A stretch of DNA of 64,000 bases from Apoda limacodes (GCA_946406115.1 OX291540.1:9048563-9112562), one strand, 5' to 3'; numbered from the stretch's first letter, positions 44,017-54,525 are shown. Notes: generated by a model not told the origin, from the letters alone. A program made the numbers and translations.

Positions 44017-44339
44017 GTTTATTTATTCACCCTCCTACCTACTCACCTACTTTCCTTATTTCGTTCCGTTTCAAAGAGAAGACACCCACGAGCAATTTCC
44101 CAGCCAATACACACAACCGAGCAGCGCTCAACACTCAGGCCGATTTTCCAAGAATTGCGGGCAATAATTCAAACAACAATTCGAGGTCGTCAGCGCTGAG
44201 GCAAAACACCACACAGGAATGCGCACCAGCTGAGTCACCACTGCACGGAGCACAATGAGAGCACTTGACGCTCTAGAACACGACCGCACAACACTAAAGT
44301 CGAATCGGGAAATGATGCTTTCAGCGGGTTTCGCGCTCG

Positions 44340-44405
44340 CTTATATACCCAACCCGGCGGACCCGCTGACCAATCACAATCGAAATTATTTTCGGCGACC
44401 AATCA
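44340..44405 (-). promoter_or_regulatory. Promoter-like block: two CCAAT boxes and TATA
   Basis: Read on the minus strand, ATTGG occurs twice (44399-44403 and 44370-44374), followed 25 bases on by GGGTATATAAGCGAGCGC. The downstream 300 bases are GC-richer than the surroundings. No open frame I recognise follows, because the sequence runs into the 3' end of the opposing LINE. It may be part of a solo LTR or another element's 5' end. Confidence 0.4.
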
Positions 44406-45335
44406 CATCTCGTTTTATTTTGGCCACAATAGTATATGCATCCCTGTCATATTCCTATACCTATCTCTGTCTTACAATTTTATGCGCTTGCCAGTGTTCA
44501 TGTGTTCCGTATTTACCTACTGATACGTTTGTGCATGCTTGAGACAGACCTGCTTGCTATCACATAGGTACATGAATATGAACAATTACTCAGACAAACC
44601 TACGGTGCAGTGTTTGTAATTTACACACTACTCATTGCGCAGGAAAACCCACAGTATGGGTTTTACTTATAAAAAGGTAACCAATAGGTCTTAAAAACGA
44701 ACCAAACTAGTTTCACATTTGTTTACCTACCTAATACTTAACTATCCTAAGGAAAGTCGGGGTATTAACTTTATTTAATAAAAACAAACAAACATTCACT
44801 TACAAAACTATTCGATATAGAGATCTTATCTATACCTACCTACCTATCTACGCGGGAACAAAGGGTAAACTTTATTATCATATTTACAGTTCATTAGAGA
44901 TAAGCGACTATCTATCTATACAAGTATGTATGTATAGCGCCGCGCCTAGCCGTCCGCAACAACTAGTAACTACGAACTGGGTGATTGTCAAAATTTCTGA
45001 AAAAGCATTCATAATAAGTTACCATATTTAAAGTAAATAAGTTATATAAAATGATTTACCAATTTTTATTCTGTTTGCCCGTCCTGGCCCATGTAGTCCA
45101 TACCGACCTATTTCTCTTGCATTTGCCGTAAGAACTAAAAATCCTATTTTCTATTTTATTCCGTTTAAATTTAAAGATTGTGTCCATATTTCCAACCGAG
45201 AGCATTTTAGTGCTTGGGGCTTTTAAATCTACAAGCATTTTGCATTTGAATAGTTTACTCTTTGTTCTTTCAGATATTTGTTTCCGTTTGTAAATATATC
45301 ATCTTTGTAATCAGTACGCCTGTCTCTAAAAGGGT
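44406..45335. other. Non-coding stretch
   Basis: Nothing recognised; TACCTACCTACCTATCTA-type short repeats near 44830. Confidence 0.45.
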
Positions 45336-45415
45336 AAAAAAACGGCCAAGTGCGAGACTTGCACACTGTACCGACACTCTCTGCACGAACCCGGTTCGCA
45401 CTTGACCGTTTTTTT
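45336..45415. repeat. Miniature hairpin from AGGGTTCCGTA-family tails
   Basis: AAAAAAACGGCCAAGTGCGA at 45336 is the near-exact inverse of TTCGCACTTGACCGTTTTTT at 45395, around a 39-base loop. The arms are the family's CACTTGGCCGTTTTT tail in both orientations. Confidence 0.7.
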
Positions 45416-46363
45416 TTTGTTTTTTGTTTTACTATAAAACTTACATGTTGATTTACAGCTTTTAAGTACCTATTACAATTTTTTACAGAAGATCAATAAC
45501 AAGAAAAACGTATTTCATGTATAAGGGTCCCGGGATGACACTAGATCTTGAAGTACCGGGACTTTATCCTTATTCAACTGTTTATTATAATAAAAGATCT
45601 TGAAAAAACTTTAGCCACAATAAACGTGAGAGTGTTCTCCTTCTCTAGAGACATTATTACAAAAATCAAAAACATTTTTTGAGACAAATCTTTTTAAAAG
45701 ACTATTTTAATCAGTTATTTATATATTTTATTAAGTAAATTTATTCATAATTTATTATATACCTAAAAACTAGATGATGATTTGTGATGATTACGTTGCT
45801 AACTATGCTTCGTATTTATAAGATTTTATTGTTAAAAACAATAAATTTATTGCCATAACTATAACTACTTTGGAAAACGATTTCTTAGACTGCTAAACAA
45901 CCAACCCTTTTTACCCGACTGCACCAAAAGGAGGGTTATGAATTTCGAGTATTTGTATGTATATTTTTTTGGCACGCTCTGTAGCCTTAACGGATTGATG
46001 GATTTTAACTTGAGAGGTGTTAAAATAGTCAAATAGTTAAATACATAACACTAAAAAGCTGTGAATAAAAAAAATAATCAAATAAAAAAACCTGACTGCA
46101 GAAACATTAAGAACTAAACAGAAATTAAAACATACTAATTATTTAACTATAAACAGACCGTTATTGAGAAACGGAGACTTTATTACATACACAGTACATG
46201 CGGCCTTAATAATAAGCTAGATTTTATTATTTTTTATACTTTAAAGCTCATACACACTATAGCTGCAAGATTGAAGCTAGTTTGGGTTATTGATTTCTCG
46301 ATAAAGCAACTATGTTATTAAGAGTTTATTAACAGTTACGCATTTTTTGTTAGAAATGATATT
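45416..46363. other. Non-coding stretch
   Basis: AT-rich, nothing recognised. Confidence 0.45.
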
Positions 46364-46530
46364 CAAAGTTAAGCAACGTCGGGCTTGGTCAGTGCTTGGA
46401 TGGGTGACTGCTTAGAGGAAAACTTTTTGTGCGACGTATGTGAAGCCCACAATTCACACTGGGTCCACGTGAAGACTTTGAAGCAAAACGCCCTCGGTGA
46501 AGGTAGGCCGTGTCCCAAGTCCCAACAGTC
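46364..46530 (+). mobile_element. 5S rRNA-headed SINE
   Basis: CAAAGTTAAGCAACGTCGGG, then CTTGGTCAGTGCTTGGATGG and GTGACTGCTTAG at 46364-46415 match the 5S rRNA internal promoter. After about 20 bases the text becomes CACAATTCACACTGGGTCCA, CGTGAAGACTT, CGCCCTCGGTGAAGGTAGGC and CGTGTCCCAAG, which aligns with the body of the tRNA-headed SINE at 34530-34610. Confidence 0.65.
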
Positions 46531-47220
46531 GGGAGTATCAGGCTGAAAGGAAGATATGTTTATCTTCGTTTAGTTTGTAATTTTTCATATTAAAATTTTC
46601 TTTATTAGTATGTATAGAATGTACTTTCGACTTGTTTGTATTTATTTTAATCACGAAAACTCCACTCCCTGCTTATATAAAGTACCAGGGCAACACAACA
46701 TACCAGGGTCTGCCATTGATGAGGTGTGAAGCGGCTTGTTATCGCTAACGCAATCAGGGATAGCGTAGGTTGTATTGTATGCCACCTATTACTCCAAGAT
46801 TGAAGAGCCCGATATATAAGCGAACCCTGAATTTTAACGTGTGGCCCCAAATGGAATGAGTTCTTTATACTGGACCATATACCTACTACCTTTATAGATA
46901 CACTTTCTTATACTTTAACAGAATGGCCCAAATAGTTAATAGGGAGGGGGCGGGAAAGGTGTTAGTGCGTAGCGCAGTAGGTAACAATTAGTCGCAACAC
47001 AGAAGAGCAGCGCGCGTGCAACATAATCTCTACCCGTGAACCCAAGAATGTGGATCCGTTAATGAGTGTTTAGGTCTACACTATAGCAAATTTTGCATCA
47101 CGATATGAAATTGCATCCCTAGTAGCCTCTTGTCGTAATTCATATGAAAGCATGCACTTGATAAGACATGTTTCAGAAAAGAGGTGAGGATACCTTAAAA
47201 GTAAGTATACTCTAACAACC
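46531..47220. other. Non-coding stretch
   Basis: The minus-strand frame at 46647-46850 has no motif I recognise. TATATAA-like sequences occur at 46675 and 46813 but have no gene context. Confidence 0.4.
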
Positions 47221-47468
47221 TTTTTTTTTACCACTAAGGTGGCAAAAACAAGCCTGCGGTCCGCCTGATGGTAAGCGGTCACCGCAGCCTATGGACGCTT
47301 GCAACACCTTGGGCATCACTCGCACGTTGCTGACCTTTCAAATATCAAATAACTTTTTTCTTAAAGAACTCCATAATGTAGTCATTAGAAAAAACCATGG
47401 CAGAGGGCTCATACCACAACTCTAGCGGGAGGAAATTTCTCTAAAACCGCATTGTACGTGACTGACGA
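47221..47468 (-). mobile_element. LINE 3' UTR and C-terminal fragment
   Basis: A T-run followed by ACCACTAAGGTGGCAAAAAC, CCGCCTGATGGTAAGCGGTC, ACCGCAGCCTATGGACGC and CGCACGTTGCTGACCTTTCA is the reverse of the 54-kb LINE 3' end, with a worn coding part (CATGGCAGAGGGCTCATACC) at the right. The left T-run would be the poly-A tail. Confidence 0.7.
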
Positions 47469-47689
47469 CATTGCGGCAGTTAAACCTGAATATTCAACAA
47501 GAAATATAAGCCATTGCCTTCATACTTTAAAATCTCTTTCAGTGCCTAAAGGATTGCGAAACTGGGTGTACCACGGTTAACAAACGGAACTTTTAATTGT
47601 TTTTCTCATCTGTGGATTATCCACAAAAAAAAGCTGGCTGTTAGAAACTGTCCAAGCGGTTATACAGACGGTCGTATCTAACTAGGTCT

Positions 47690-47795
47690 AGTAAGCGACA
47701 CAGGAAGCCGATGGGAGTGAGCGGCTCAGGATCGGCCATTGTGCTGACATATGGGGAGGCTTATGTTCAGCAGTGGACATCTTCCGGCTGTAAAA
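47690..47795 (+). pseudogene. RTE-type LINE C-terminal fragment
   Basis: GGGGAGGCTTATGTTCAGCA and GTGGACATCTTCCGGCTGT (47753-47791) encode GEAYVQQWTSSGC, the hallmark C-terminal end of RTE-type LINEs in Lepidoptera. Upstream text is too worn to read. Confidence 0.55.
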
Positions 47796-48597
47796 AACGA
47801 ACAAAATTTAAATTGAAACAGAATATTTTGTTTGTTGACTTGGTTTCTGGGTGACCTTTATAATATAATTTGACGTAGTATTATTTGCTTTCAGAGTTTA
47901 AGTCTCAATTCCACTCATTTCCAAACAAAGACATCAAGGTCAAGTGCATTATTCTACGTAATTAAGGGCTTCTTAATTTTTTTTGTTCAAGCCCATATCC
48001 AGTAACAAAACATCGTTGAAGTATGTAACCCTCTGGGTAAAATTGAAACTGCGACTTTAATTGTAACTGTCTACTACGTATTTATTAAATATAGATAAAC
48101 AAACTATAATTATACCAATATTTATACATATAAAAACTGAAAGTACTAAAAAAGGAATAAGGATTAAATTATAAAAAAGGTAAATTTTTATTTTACTTTA
48201 TACCTTTAACAATTTTAATCTTTAACATGTCAAAAATTTAATCTATCTTGATTCTTTGAAGTACCTGGACATGGAACTAGTACCAGTTCAAGAGCTGACA
48301 GAAAGTTTATTACGGACCTGAAGTATTTCAAAAACAGGATTCAACATTAAAACATTCACAAAGCTGGCTAAAAGAGGAGGTAACAAGAATACTAAATTTC
48401 ATCTAAGCCTCTTTGATCAGTTTTTTAAAAGTTTGTAATTACTGTTCCCTTTAATACCTTCCCTCATAACAACGTTTTGATTCTGTCAAGTTGTTAGTAC
48501 TAAAGTAATTTCACGCAAGCGGGTTAAAGATTTCCCTGAATTGAGATTGCCCGAAAGGTGATAAAATATGCTAATGCTTACCAAAAATTAGTATTTA
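47796..48597. other. Non-coding stretch
   Basis: Nothing recognised. Confidence 0.45.
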
Positions 48598-48667
48598 ATA
48601 ACTTTGACGATTTAAAAGTGTTTGTAAAAACCTAATTTGAATAAAAAATTGACTTTGACTTTGAAAT
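48598..48667 (+). mobile_element. LINE 3' tail with TTTGAC repeat
   Basis: TAACTTTGACGATTTAAAAG, TGTTTGTAAAAACC and TTGACTTTGACTTTGAAAT. Same family as the tail at 21295-21365. Confidence 0.55.
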
Positions 48668-48969
48668 ACCTATAGACTTTGCTGTCGAGTAAACATCGAA
48701 GTAGTACCTACAAATCTACGACAACATTGTTAAAGTAAGCGATTGACCATCCAAGGTAACGTACAGTTGTATTTGAAAAAAAAACAGTGGGCAGAAGTAA
48801 CGACATACTAGCTTTTTACTTCCCATCACTTCGTATACATATTTATTTATTATAAATAATAATGTTTGTTTATTTACTTTTTTGACATCTCAATCTGTCA
48901 TAGAATTAAAATCCCATATCGAACCTCCCTGTACTACTCATAATCGCCATATACTAAAAATAAAAACTA

Positions 48970-50265
48970 ACCTAATGTGAATTAAGGTCACGTGTCCTGA
49001 CGCGAGTTCCGTCTTACGAATTGTCGATCAGGTCACGTGTCCTGACGCGAGTTAAAAATTTTTTACCCATCACAAAAAAAAGTGCACAACGTCGCTTAAG
49101 AAGTTTTCACTACAAAAAAAGTTTTCAAAACCCCAATTCCATTTTCGAATCCCTATTGAACAGGTACCCATACATTCATTTCAATCTACCACAAAAATTG
49201 AAGATCTTGGTGAGATCTATCACTTATGTAAATAAACTACTAGTCTACGATCAAAAGTTACCTAGATAAAGCCGTTTCTAGTTTGACAGCTGTCATCCGA
49301 TATGAAGATCTTGATGAGATTTATCACTCCTGTAAAGAAACTACTAGTCTTGTAGCATAGAACCTTGTAGAGGTATGTGCCAACCTCTACAAGGTTTACT
49401 TTTTTAATTTCCACTTACATTTTGAACTAATTGTCAAATTTAAAATGATTTGGCTTCAGGAACAGCGATGCTTTTGTCCTGGCGTCAGTCGGTTCATGAA
49501 TTTTGCATCGGAAACAGTAATTGATTAAATATATATAGTTTCAGATCCTAGGACCTTTTCTATCAACCTTTTGGCCCTAGACAACTAATTAAATTATTCG
49601 TGTTATGAAGTGTTGTTCATTCAAAGTCGCATCCGAACCTACCGCAAGCCGACCCTAAATGCGACACTCTACTATCAAAAGTTACGGAGATAAAGCCGTT
49701 TCTAGTTTGACAGCTGTCATCCGAAACATAGATCTTGATGAGATCTATCACTTCTGTAAAGAAATTATTTGTCTACAATTAAAAGTTTCGGAGATAAAGC
49801 TGTTTCTAGTTTGACAGATGTAATTCGAAATGAAGGTTTTGATGAAATCCATCACTTCTGTAAAGTAAAATTTACAAAGGAAAAGCCCATGGGAGTAATG
49901 ACACTGTTTACGAGCAAGTGTGATAAAAAACTAAATAAGAAAAAAAATGCACAGCGCCGCAAAAGACGTTTTCACTGCAAAATTATAATAGGCGTGGTAT
50001 TATGGTTTCCGTCTGAGGAATTTTTGGATCAGCCTGACGCGAGTTTCACATTTATTTACCCATCACAAATAATAATGTTTGTTTATTCCCTTAATGACAT
50101 AGTATATTTTACATCTCATTAGCCTAATGTAAATAAATCTGACGCGAGTTCCGTCTTACGAATTTTCTATGAATTTTCGATCAGGACGCGACTTTAACAT
50201 TTTTTACCCATCACAAAAAGTGCACAACGCCGCTAAAGAAGTTTTCACTTCAAAAACTGTTGAAT
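48970..50265 (-). repeat. Compound satellite region
   Basis: Two repeat kinds alternate. (1) The 104-bp unit of 36.8-37.1 kb in reverse: GACAGCTGTC at 49285 and 49709, and a degenerate GACAGATGTAA at 49813 (104 from the previous). (2) A block with CCTGACGCGAGTTCCGTCTT, TTTTTTACCCATCACAAAA, AGTGCACAACG-CGC and AAGAAGTTTTCACT, seen at 48997-49130, partly at 49935-49985 and at 50138-50265. TCACGTGTCCTGACGCGAGT occurs twice 43 bases apart (48989 and 49032). The frames at 49021-49269 and 49769-50122 are artefacts of these repeats. Confidence 0.65.
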
Positions 50266-50584
50266 TGATGATTGGATGAATATAGGACAGAAGTGAAACA
50301 TACATTAACGTGAATTCGATGAACGTCTTACGTATTTATATTTGCAATTGCAATGCAAATTGTTTTACACGCTTTAACTATTTTAATGCCGAGAATATCG
50401 GAAATATTCAAAGTATTACCTCAGTAACACCTACATTTTTGCTCTTATGATTTTACTAAAATAAAAGCACTTTCCAAACGTCTATAGACTTAAGCTGATC
50501 GATCCATCACTTGCAAAAAAGCTTCGTCACAAATTTGCAAAAACTTTGTAAAATGCTACAAATCTGTTATGTATAGATAATATA

Positions 50585-51195
50585 TGTACATATAAAATAT
50601 AATCCTGAATGTCTGACGGATTAACGCACAGCCTAAACCGCTGATCGTAGAGACCTGAAACTTGTACGGTGTGTTCTTTGTATAACGTACGCATACGGTA
50701 AGATTTCGGAGATTCGGGATTTTCCGAAATTCTACCCCTAAAGGGGTGAAAAAGGGGGGCAAAGTTTGTTTGGGACAACGTGATTCCTTGGTCGTATCTA
50801 CTTCAAATTTTGCATAAACCTTTTTTAACAGAATTGAATCTTCGATCAAAATGTTTCGTATTTTATTGAAATTCATCCCCTAACGGTGCTAAAAAGGGAT
50901 GAAAGTTATTTTGGCGGTGATTTGCTTCGAAGTTGATATCAATTCCTTAGTGCTTTTGATTTAAATTACATTTTATTTTGACACATGATTGAAAATTCAA
51001 TCCGGCTAAATTCAACAAAGGCTGAATTCACTTAAAAACATACGCAAATAGTCTTTAATATTGGAATGTCTCGAAAGTCACCGTTTTATATTTGTACCTT
51101 ATTTGAAGGTTTCTAAGTTAAAAAGGTTATGAACTTTAAAGGTGTTAGATTTATTGTGTATAATAAATACTTATAGTTTTCTTTTTCTACCTATA
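50585..51195 (+). mobile_element. Helitron-like family 2, 5' two-thirds
   Basis: Plus orientation: TAATCCTGAATGTCTGACGG, CGCACAGCCTAAACCGCTGA, TCGTAGAGACCTGAAACTTG, CCCCTAACGGTGCTAAAAAG, TTACATTTTATTTTGACACA and TTGGAATGTCTCGAAAGTCA are in the same order as the reverse of 27971-28782. It stops near 51195, before the CTAG end, where another copy begins. Confidence 0.7.
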
Positions 51196-51608
51196 TACAT
51201 ATCAAATCCTTTGTCCTGAATGACTGAGTGACGGATCAACGCACAGCCAACACTGCATATAGTAGAGACTTGAAACTTGGGGGGTGTGTTCTTTGTATGA
51301 TGTAGGCATCCAATAAGATACGATTTTCCGAAAGAATCAAGTGTGAGTCGGACTCACGCAATAAGCGTAAATCGATTGTAATGAAATTTTGGCAAGTTGT
51401 TATACACACGCCGGGGAATGTTTCTGAGAACGAAAAAGGGTCAAGTGCGAGTCAGACTCGCGCAATAATGGTAAAGCGATTGTTATGAAATTTTTGTAAG
51501 TTTTTATGCACATGCCGGAGAAGGATTCTGAGAAAGATAAAAAGGCTCAAGTGCGAGTCGGATTCGTTCAATAAGGGTAAACCGATTATAATGAAATTTT
51601 GGTATATA
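51196..51608 (+). mobile_element. Helitron-like family 2 copy with 105-bp internal repeats
   Basis: Starts TCCTTTGTCCTGAATGACTG and ACGGATCAACGCACAGCC, keeps the first 130 bases, then skips from GATTTTCCGAAA to a repeat array. Three units of about 105 bp begin at CAAGTGTGAGTCGGACTCAC (51339), CAAGTGCGAGTCAGACTCGC (51441) and CAAGTGCGAGTCGGATTCGT (51549), each followed by GTAA-CGATTGTAATGAAATTTT and an ACACGCCGG-type segment. The last unit is cut by the Tc1 insertion; GTACACACGCCAAAATG after 52216 may be its continuation. Confidence 0.7.
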
Positions 51609-51610
51609 TA

Positions 51611-52208
51611 CACACCGGCACAATTAGCGGAACACAAAAATAGGATTTGAACGAATGGCAGCAGGTTCTCTTTACTAATGAGTGCAGAGTTCTTTTAGAA
51701 CAGAGAACAAAGGAGAACGCCACATACAGTCTAATTTTGAACACACAGTGGCTTATGGTGGCGGCTCGATTATGGTTTGGGGAGGGATATGTTTGGGAGC
51801 TCGCACGGAGTTAGTGATAGTCACAGGAGGGACCATGACAGCAGATCGATACATCAGAGACATTTTAGAAGAACATGTTGTACCATTTGCCCCATTTATT
51901 GGTGACGACTTTATTCTAACGCAAGATAATGCTCGTGCTCATAGTGCACAATCGGTACAGGCATATCTATTGTTAAATCATTTAATGCTTTCGTTTTTTA
52001 TTTTTTGTGATGGTTCATAATTATCTAAAAATTTCACTTATTTCAAATTTCTTTATTTTTCAATAAAAAATAACGAAGACTTTTCAAAGTCGTTGTTAAA
52101 AGATGTTAATCAATTTGTTATTTTGTGTCTAATTACATTTTCGTCAAATATATGCGTTATTATCTCATAGTCTCACTGTTTTTCTGTTCCGCTAATTGTG
52201 CCGGTGTG
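51611..52208 (+). mobile_element. Tc1-family transposon, internally deleted
   Basis: Terminal inverted repeats CACACCGGCACAATTAGCGG (51611, continuing AACA) and the exact inverse ending at 52208 are identical over at least 24 bases, with TA at both outer edges, the Tc1/mariner target duplication. Full Tc1 elements are about 1.6 kb; this is 598 bp. Because the flanking bases are also TATATA on both sides, the exact edges are uncertain by a few bases. Confidence 0.9.
51656..52020 (+). pseudogene. Tc1-family transposase fragment
   Basis: WQQVLFTNEC aligns with the first catalytic motif of Tc1 (usually FSDES), with the Asp changed to Asn. After a frameshift, GGGSIMVWGGI is the conserved mid-domain motif, and ILTQDNARAHSAQSV is the second catalytic motif with its Asp intact. 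The protein then ends in unrelated residues and a stop; the third catalytic residue and C-terminus are deleted, as are the N-terminal DNA-binding helices. It cannot be an active enzyme. Confidence 0.85.
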
Positions 52209-52384
52209 TATATATATGTACACACGCCAAAATGTTTATCTTACATTTATCTTACAGACACTCTTTAAGGGATAAATTTAAAGACATCAGTATACTAACT
52301 TTACCTGCTCAATATATATTTGATAATTTAATGTATGTTCATAAGAATATTAATCTTTTTTAAAAATTGTGATGTTCATAATCT

Positions 52385-52770
52385 TAATACAAGAAATAGA
52401 CACAACTGGCTCTGATCCACACAAGGCTTGAAAAAATTGATAAATCATTTAAAGGACAATGTTTCCGTTTTTACAACAAAATCCCTGCAGAAGTTTGTAA
52501 ACTGAATTTAAAAAAGTTTAAAATTTTTGTTAAACAGTAACTTGTCAAAAAAGCTTGCTATTCAATTAAAGATAAATTATCTTATAGATAAAAACGCATG
52601 GGAATGGGAACTTAAATGTTGTTATCATAGTACTTCAATTTGGAAATTTACCAATCGTTATATAATTAAAATTGAAAAGAGCGACAGCTGGAGAGTTTCT
52701 TTCGCCGTTTCTTCTCCCCAGAACGCCATCTTGATTCCGAAACGGTAGTAGTTTATGAATTCCTTGCATA
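52385..52770 (+). pseudogene. LINE ORF2 C-terminus and 3' UTR
   Basis: Translation reads RLEKIDKSFKGQCFRFYNKI and PAEVCKLNLKKFKIFVKQ, then a stop and KACYSIKD, followed by YLIDKNAWEWE in a shifted frame. This spacing of FYNK(L/I)P, a hydrophobic helix and a closing W is the C-terminus of a LINE common in Lepidoptera. The following GAGAGTTTCTTTCGCCGTTT and GATTCCGAAACGGTAG are the 3' UTR type also found, inverted, in the ORF1-only LINE at 30.0-30.1 kb. Confidence 0.65.
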
Positions 52771-52796
52771 TTATACTATTTGAATTTGAATTTCAA

Positions 52797-53066
52797 TTTG
52801 AACGCACAGCCTAAACCGCTGATCGTAGAGACCTGAAACTTGGAGGGTTTGTTCTTTGTATGACGTACGCATTCGATAAAAATGGATTTTCCGAAAAGTT
52901 AAAGTGCGAGTCGGAGTCGCGGAATAACGGTAAACCGATTGTAATGAAATTTGGTAAGTTGTTATGCTCACGCCGGGGAAGGTTTTTGAATTAGTACAAC
53001 CTATTCACAATAGGTTTATGCGGCAGTTGTTTTAAAGAAAGAAACAACGGTCGCCGGGTCAGCTAG
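52797..53066 (+). mobile_element. Helitron-like family 2, internally deleted, intact 3' end
   Basis: Begins inside the element at TTGAACGCACAGCCTAAACC, jumps after GGATTTTCCGAAAAG to AGTGCGAGTCGGAGTCGCGG, then ACCGATTGTAATGAAATTTG, CCTATTCACAATAGGTTTAT, and ends CGGTCGCCGGGTCAGCTAG followed by T. One repeat unit is present. The 5' terminal 30 bases are missing. Confidence 0.75.
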
Positions 53067-53239
53067 TCGTATTATGAAAACGTCACTTTTTAACAAAATA
53101 TGGAAACAGTAAGTAAATGATATCTGCATTTAGTTTTGGGCATCATCTCAGAGAGACACAATACAAAAATCCCTCTCTATAATATAATTAATCTGTGAAA
53201 ATGTTGTAAAAATTGGTTTTCAGCCTTTTGGTTTAAAAC

Positions 53240-53525
53240 TGAGAATGACGAATAGGGCTGAGCTAGTATGGCCGATTTCCTGTGCAGAGGGCTGGGTTCG
53301 ATTCCAGCATTGGACTGACATATATGTAATGAACATTTGTGTTGTGTATTCTGGGTGTATTTATGTATGATATGTATGTATTTAGCAAATATATTTATAT
53401 ATATACATATATATATATGTATTTATATCCGTTGTCTGATATCCATAACATAAAGCTTTGCTGCTTTTGGGCCAGACGGCGCTGTGAATTATGCCCAAAA
53501 CTATTTATTTATTTATTAATAAAAT
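53240..53525 (+). mobile_element. tRNA-headed SINE (family c)
   Basis: GGCTGAGCTAGTATGGCC, then GGGCTGGGTTCGATTCCAGC (good B box), followed by CTGGGTGTATTTATGTATGA, TATCCGTTGTCTGATATCCA, TAACATAAAGCTTTGCTGC and GGCGCTGTGAATTATGCCCA, closing with TATTTATTTATTTATTAAT. The 3' text is typical of a lepidopteran SINE/LINE tail. The short frame across it is not a gene. Confidence 0.7.
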
Positions 53526-53754
53526 AGGGGATGGAACTTTGTATAGAAATTAGGTTAACTTTGCAAATAAAATCAGGAAAGAAGACACTCTTAAAACTCA
53601 ATAAACTTCGACGTATTTCATAATTTTTCTAAAAAATATCCCCCACAGGAGGTACAGTAGGGTTCAAAAAGTGTTTGTATTAAAAAACCGTATTTTTTAT
53701 TTCCTGTAATTATTAGGCCCTTTAGCATAGTCAAAAAGTTAGAATAATGTGTTT

Positions 53755-53905
53755 TGCTCTTCTTAAGAAGAAAAACCCGGTAAAGTGTGAGACAGACTCA
53801 GCAGTAAGGGGAAAACCATTCCACCGATTGTAAAGAAATTTCGGTTGTGCATACGTCAAAGAAAGTTTTTGAATTAGAACAATTTTTAATTTACAGCGCC
53901 CCAAA
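53755..53905 (+). mobile_element. Helitron-like family 2, worn repeat unit
   Basis: AAACCCGGTAAAGTGTGAGA, CAGACTC, AAACCATTCCACCGATTGTA and TTTTTGAATTAGAACAA follow the 3' part of the copy at 52.8-53.0 kb with many changes. The CTAG end is lost. Confidence 0.45.
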
Positions 53906-54039
53906 ACAAATGACATCAATAAAAACCTTTTTAATAGATATGTTTTAACCTACTTAACGCAATGTAGACTGTTTTCCTATAAAAAATCGACCATATATTG
54001 GATAAAATACGTTAGATCTTTTGCGCAATTCTTGAAATA

Positions 54040-54525
54040 GAATACACACACCCTTTTGACTCGGTTCAACGACGGGCTGTGAGAATTGTCGACGATCCCA
54101 AACTCACTTGCGGTATCGAGCCCTTAAGTCTGAGGAGAGACTTTGCCTCACTGTGTGTGTTCTACCGCTTGTACAATGGGTTGTGTTCTGAGGAATTGTT
54201 CGAAATGATGCCCACGGCTACTTTCTACCATCGCACCGCTCGCCATCGGCAGGGAATTCATTCTCACACTTTAGAACCTAAATGGTCGCGTACAGTGCGG
54301 TTTCAGAGAAACTTCCTCCCGCGAACGCTTAAGTTGTGGAATGAGCTCCCTGCCAAGGTTTTCAACTACAGTATGGAGTTCTTCAAGAAAGAAGTTATTA
54401 GATTTCTGAAGGGTCGGCAACGCGCAAGTGATACCCCTGGTGTTGCAAGCGTCCATAGGCTACGGTGACCGCTTACCATCAGGCGGGCCGTAAGCTTGTT
54501 TGCCACCTTAGTGGTATAAAAAGAA
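54040..54525 (+). pseudogene. CR1/jockey-type LINE, ORF2 C-terminus and 3' UTR (best copy)
   Basis: DSVQRRAVRIVDDPKL, SLRRDFASLCVFYRLYNGLC, SEELFEMMPTATFYHRTARH, RQGIHSHTLEPKWSRTVRFQ, RNFLPRTLKLWNELPAKVFN and FFKKEVIRFLKGRQRA are the C-terminal motifs of this LINE; the frame is open for 129 residues. Immediately after the stop comes the UTR CGCTTACCATCAGGCGGGCC and TTGTTTGCCACCTTAGTGG, ending in TATAAAAAG. It is 5'-truncated with no RT left. Related fragments are at 14.3, 17.4, 20.3, 25.7 and 47.2 kb, making this the most frequent LINE in the window. Confidence 0.85.

Noticed and set aside
51339..51608. CRISPR-like spaced repeats
   Set aside because: The repeated units are contiguous 105-bp minisatellite units in a eukaryotic transposon, without unique spacers or cas genes.
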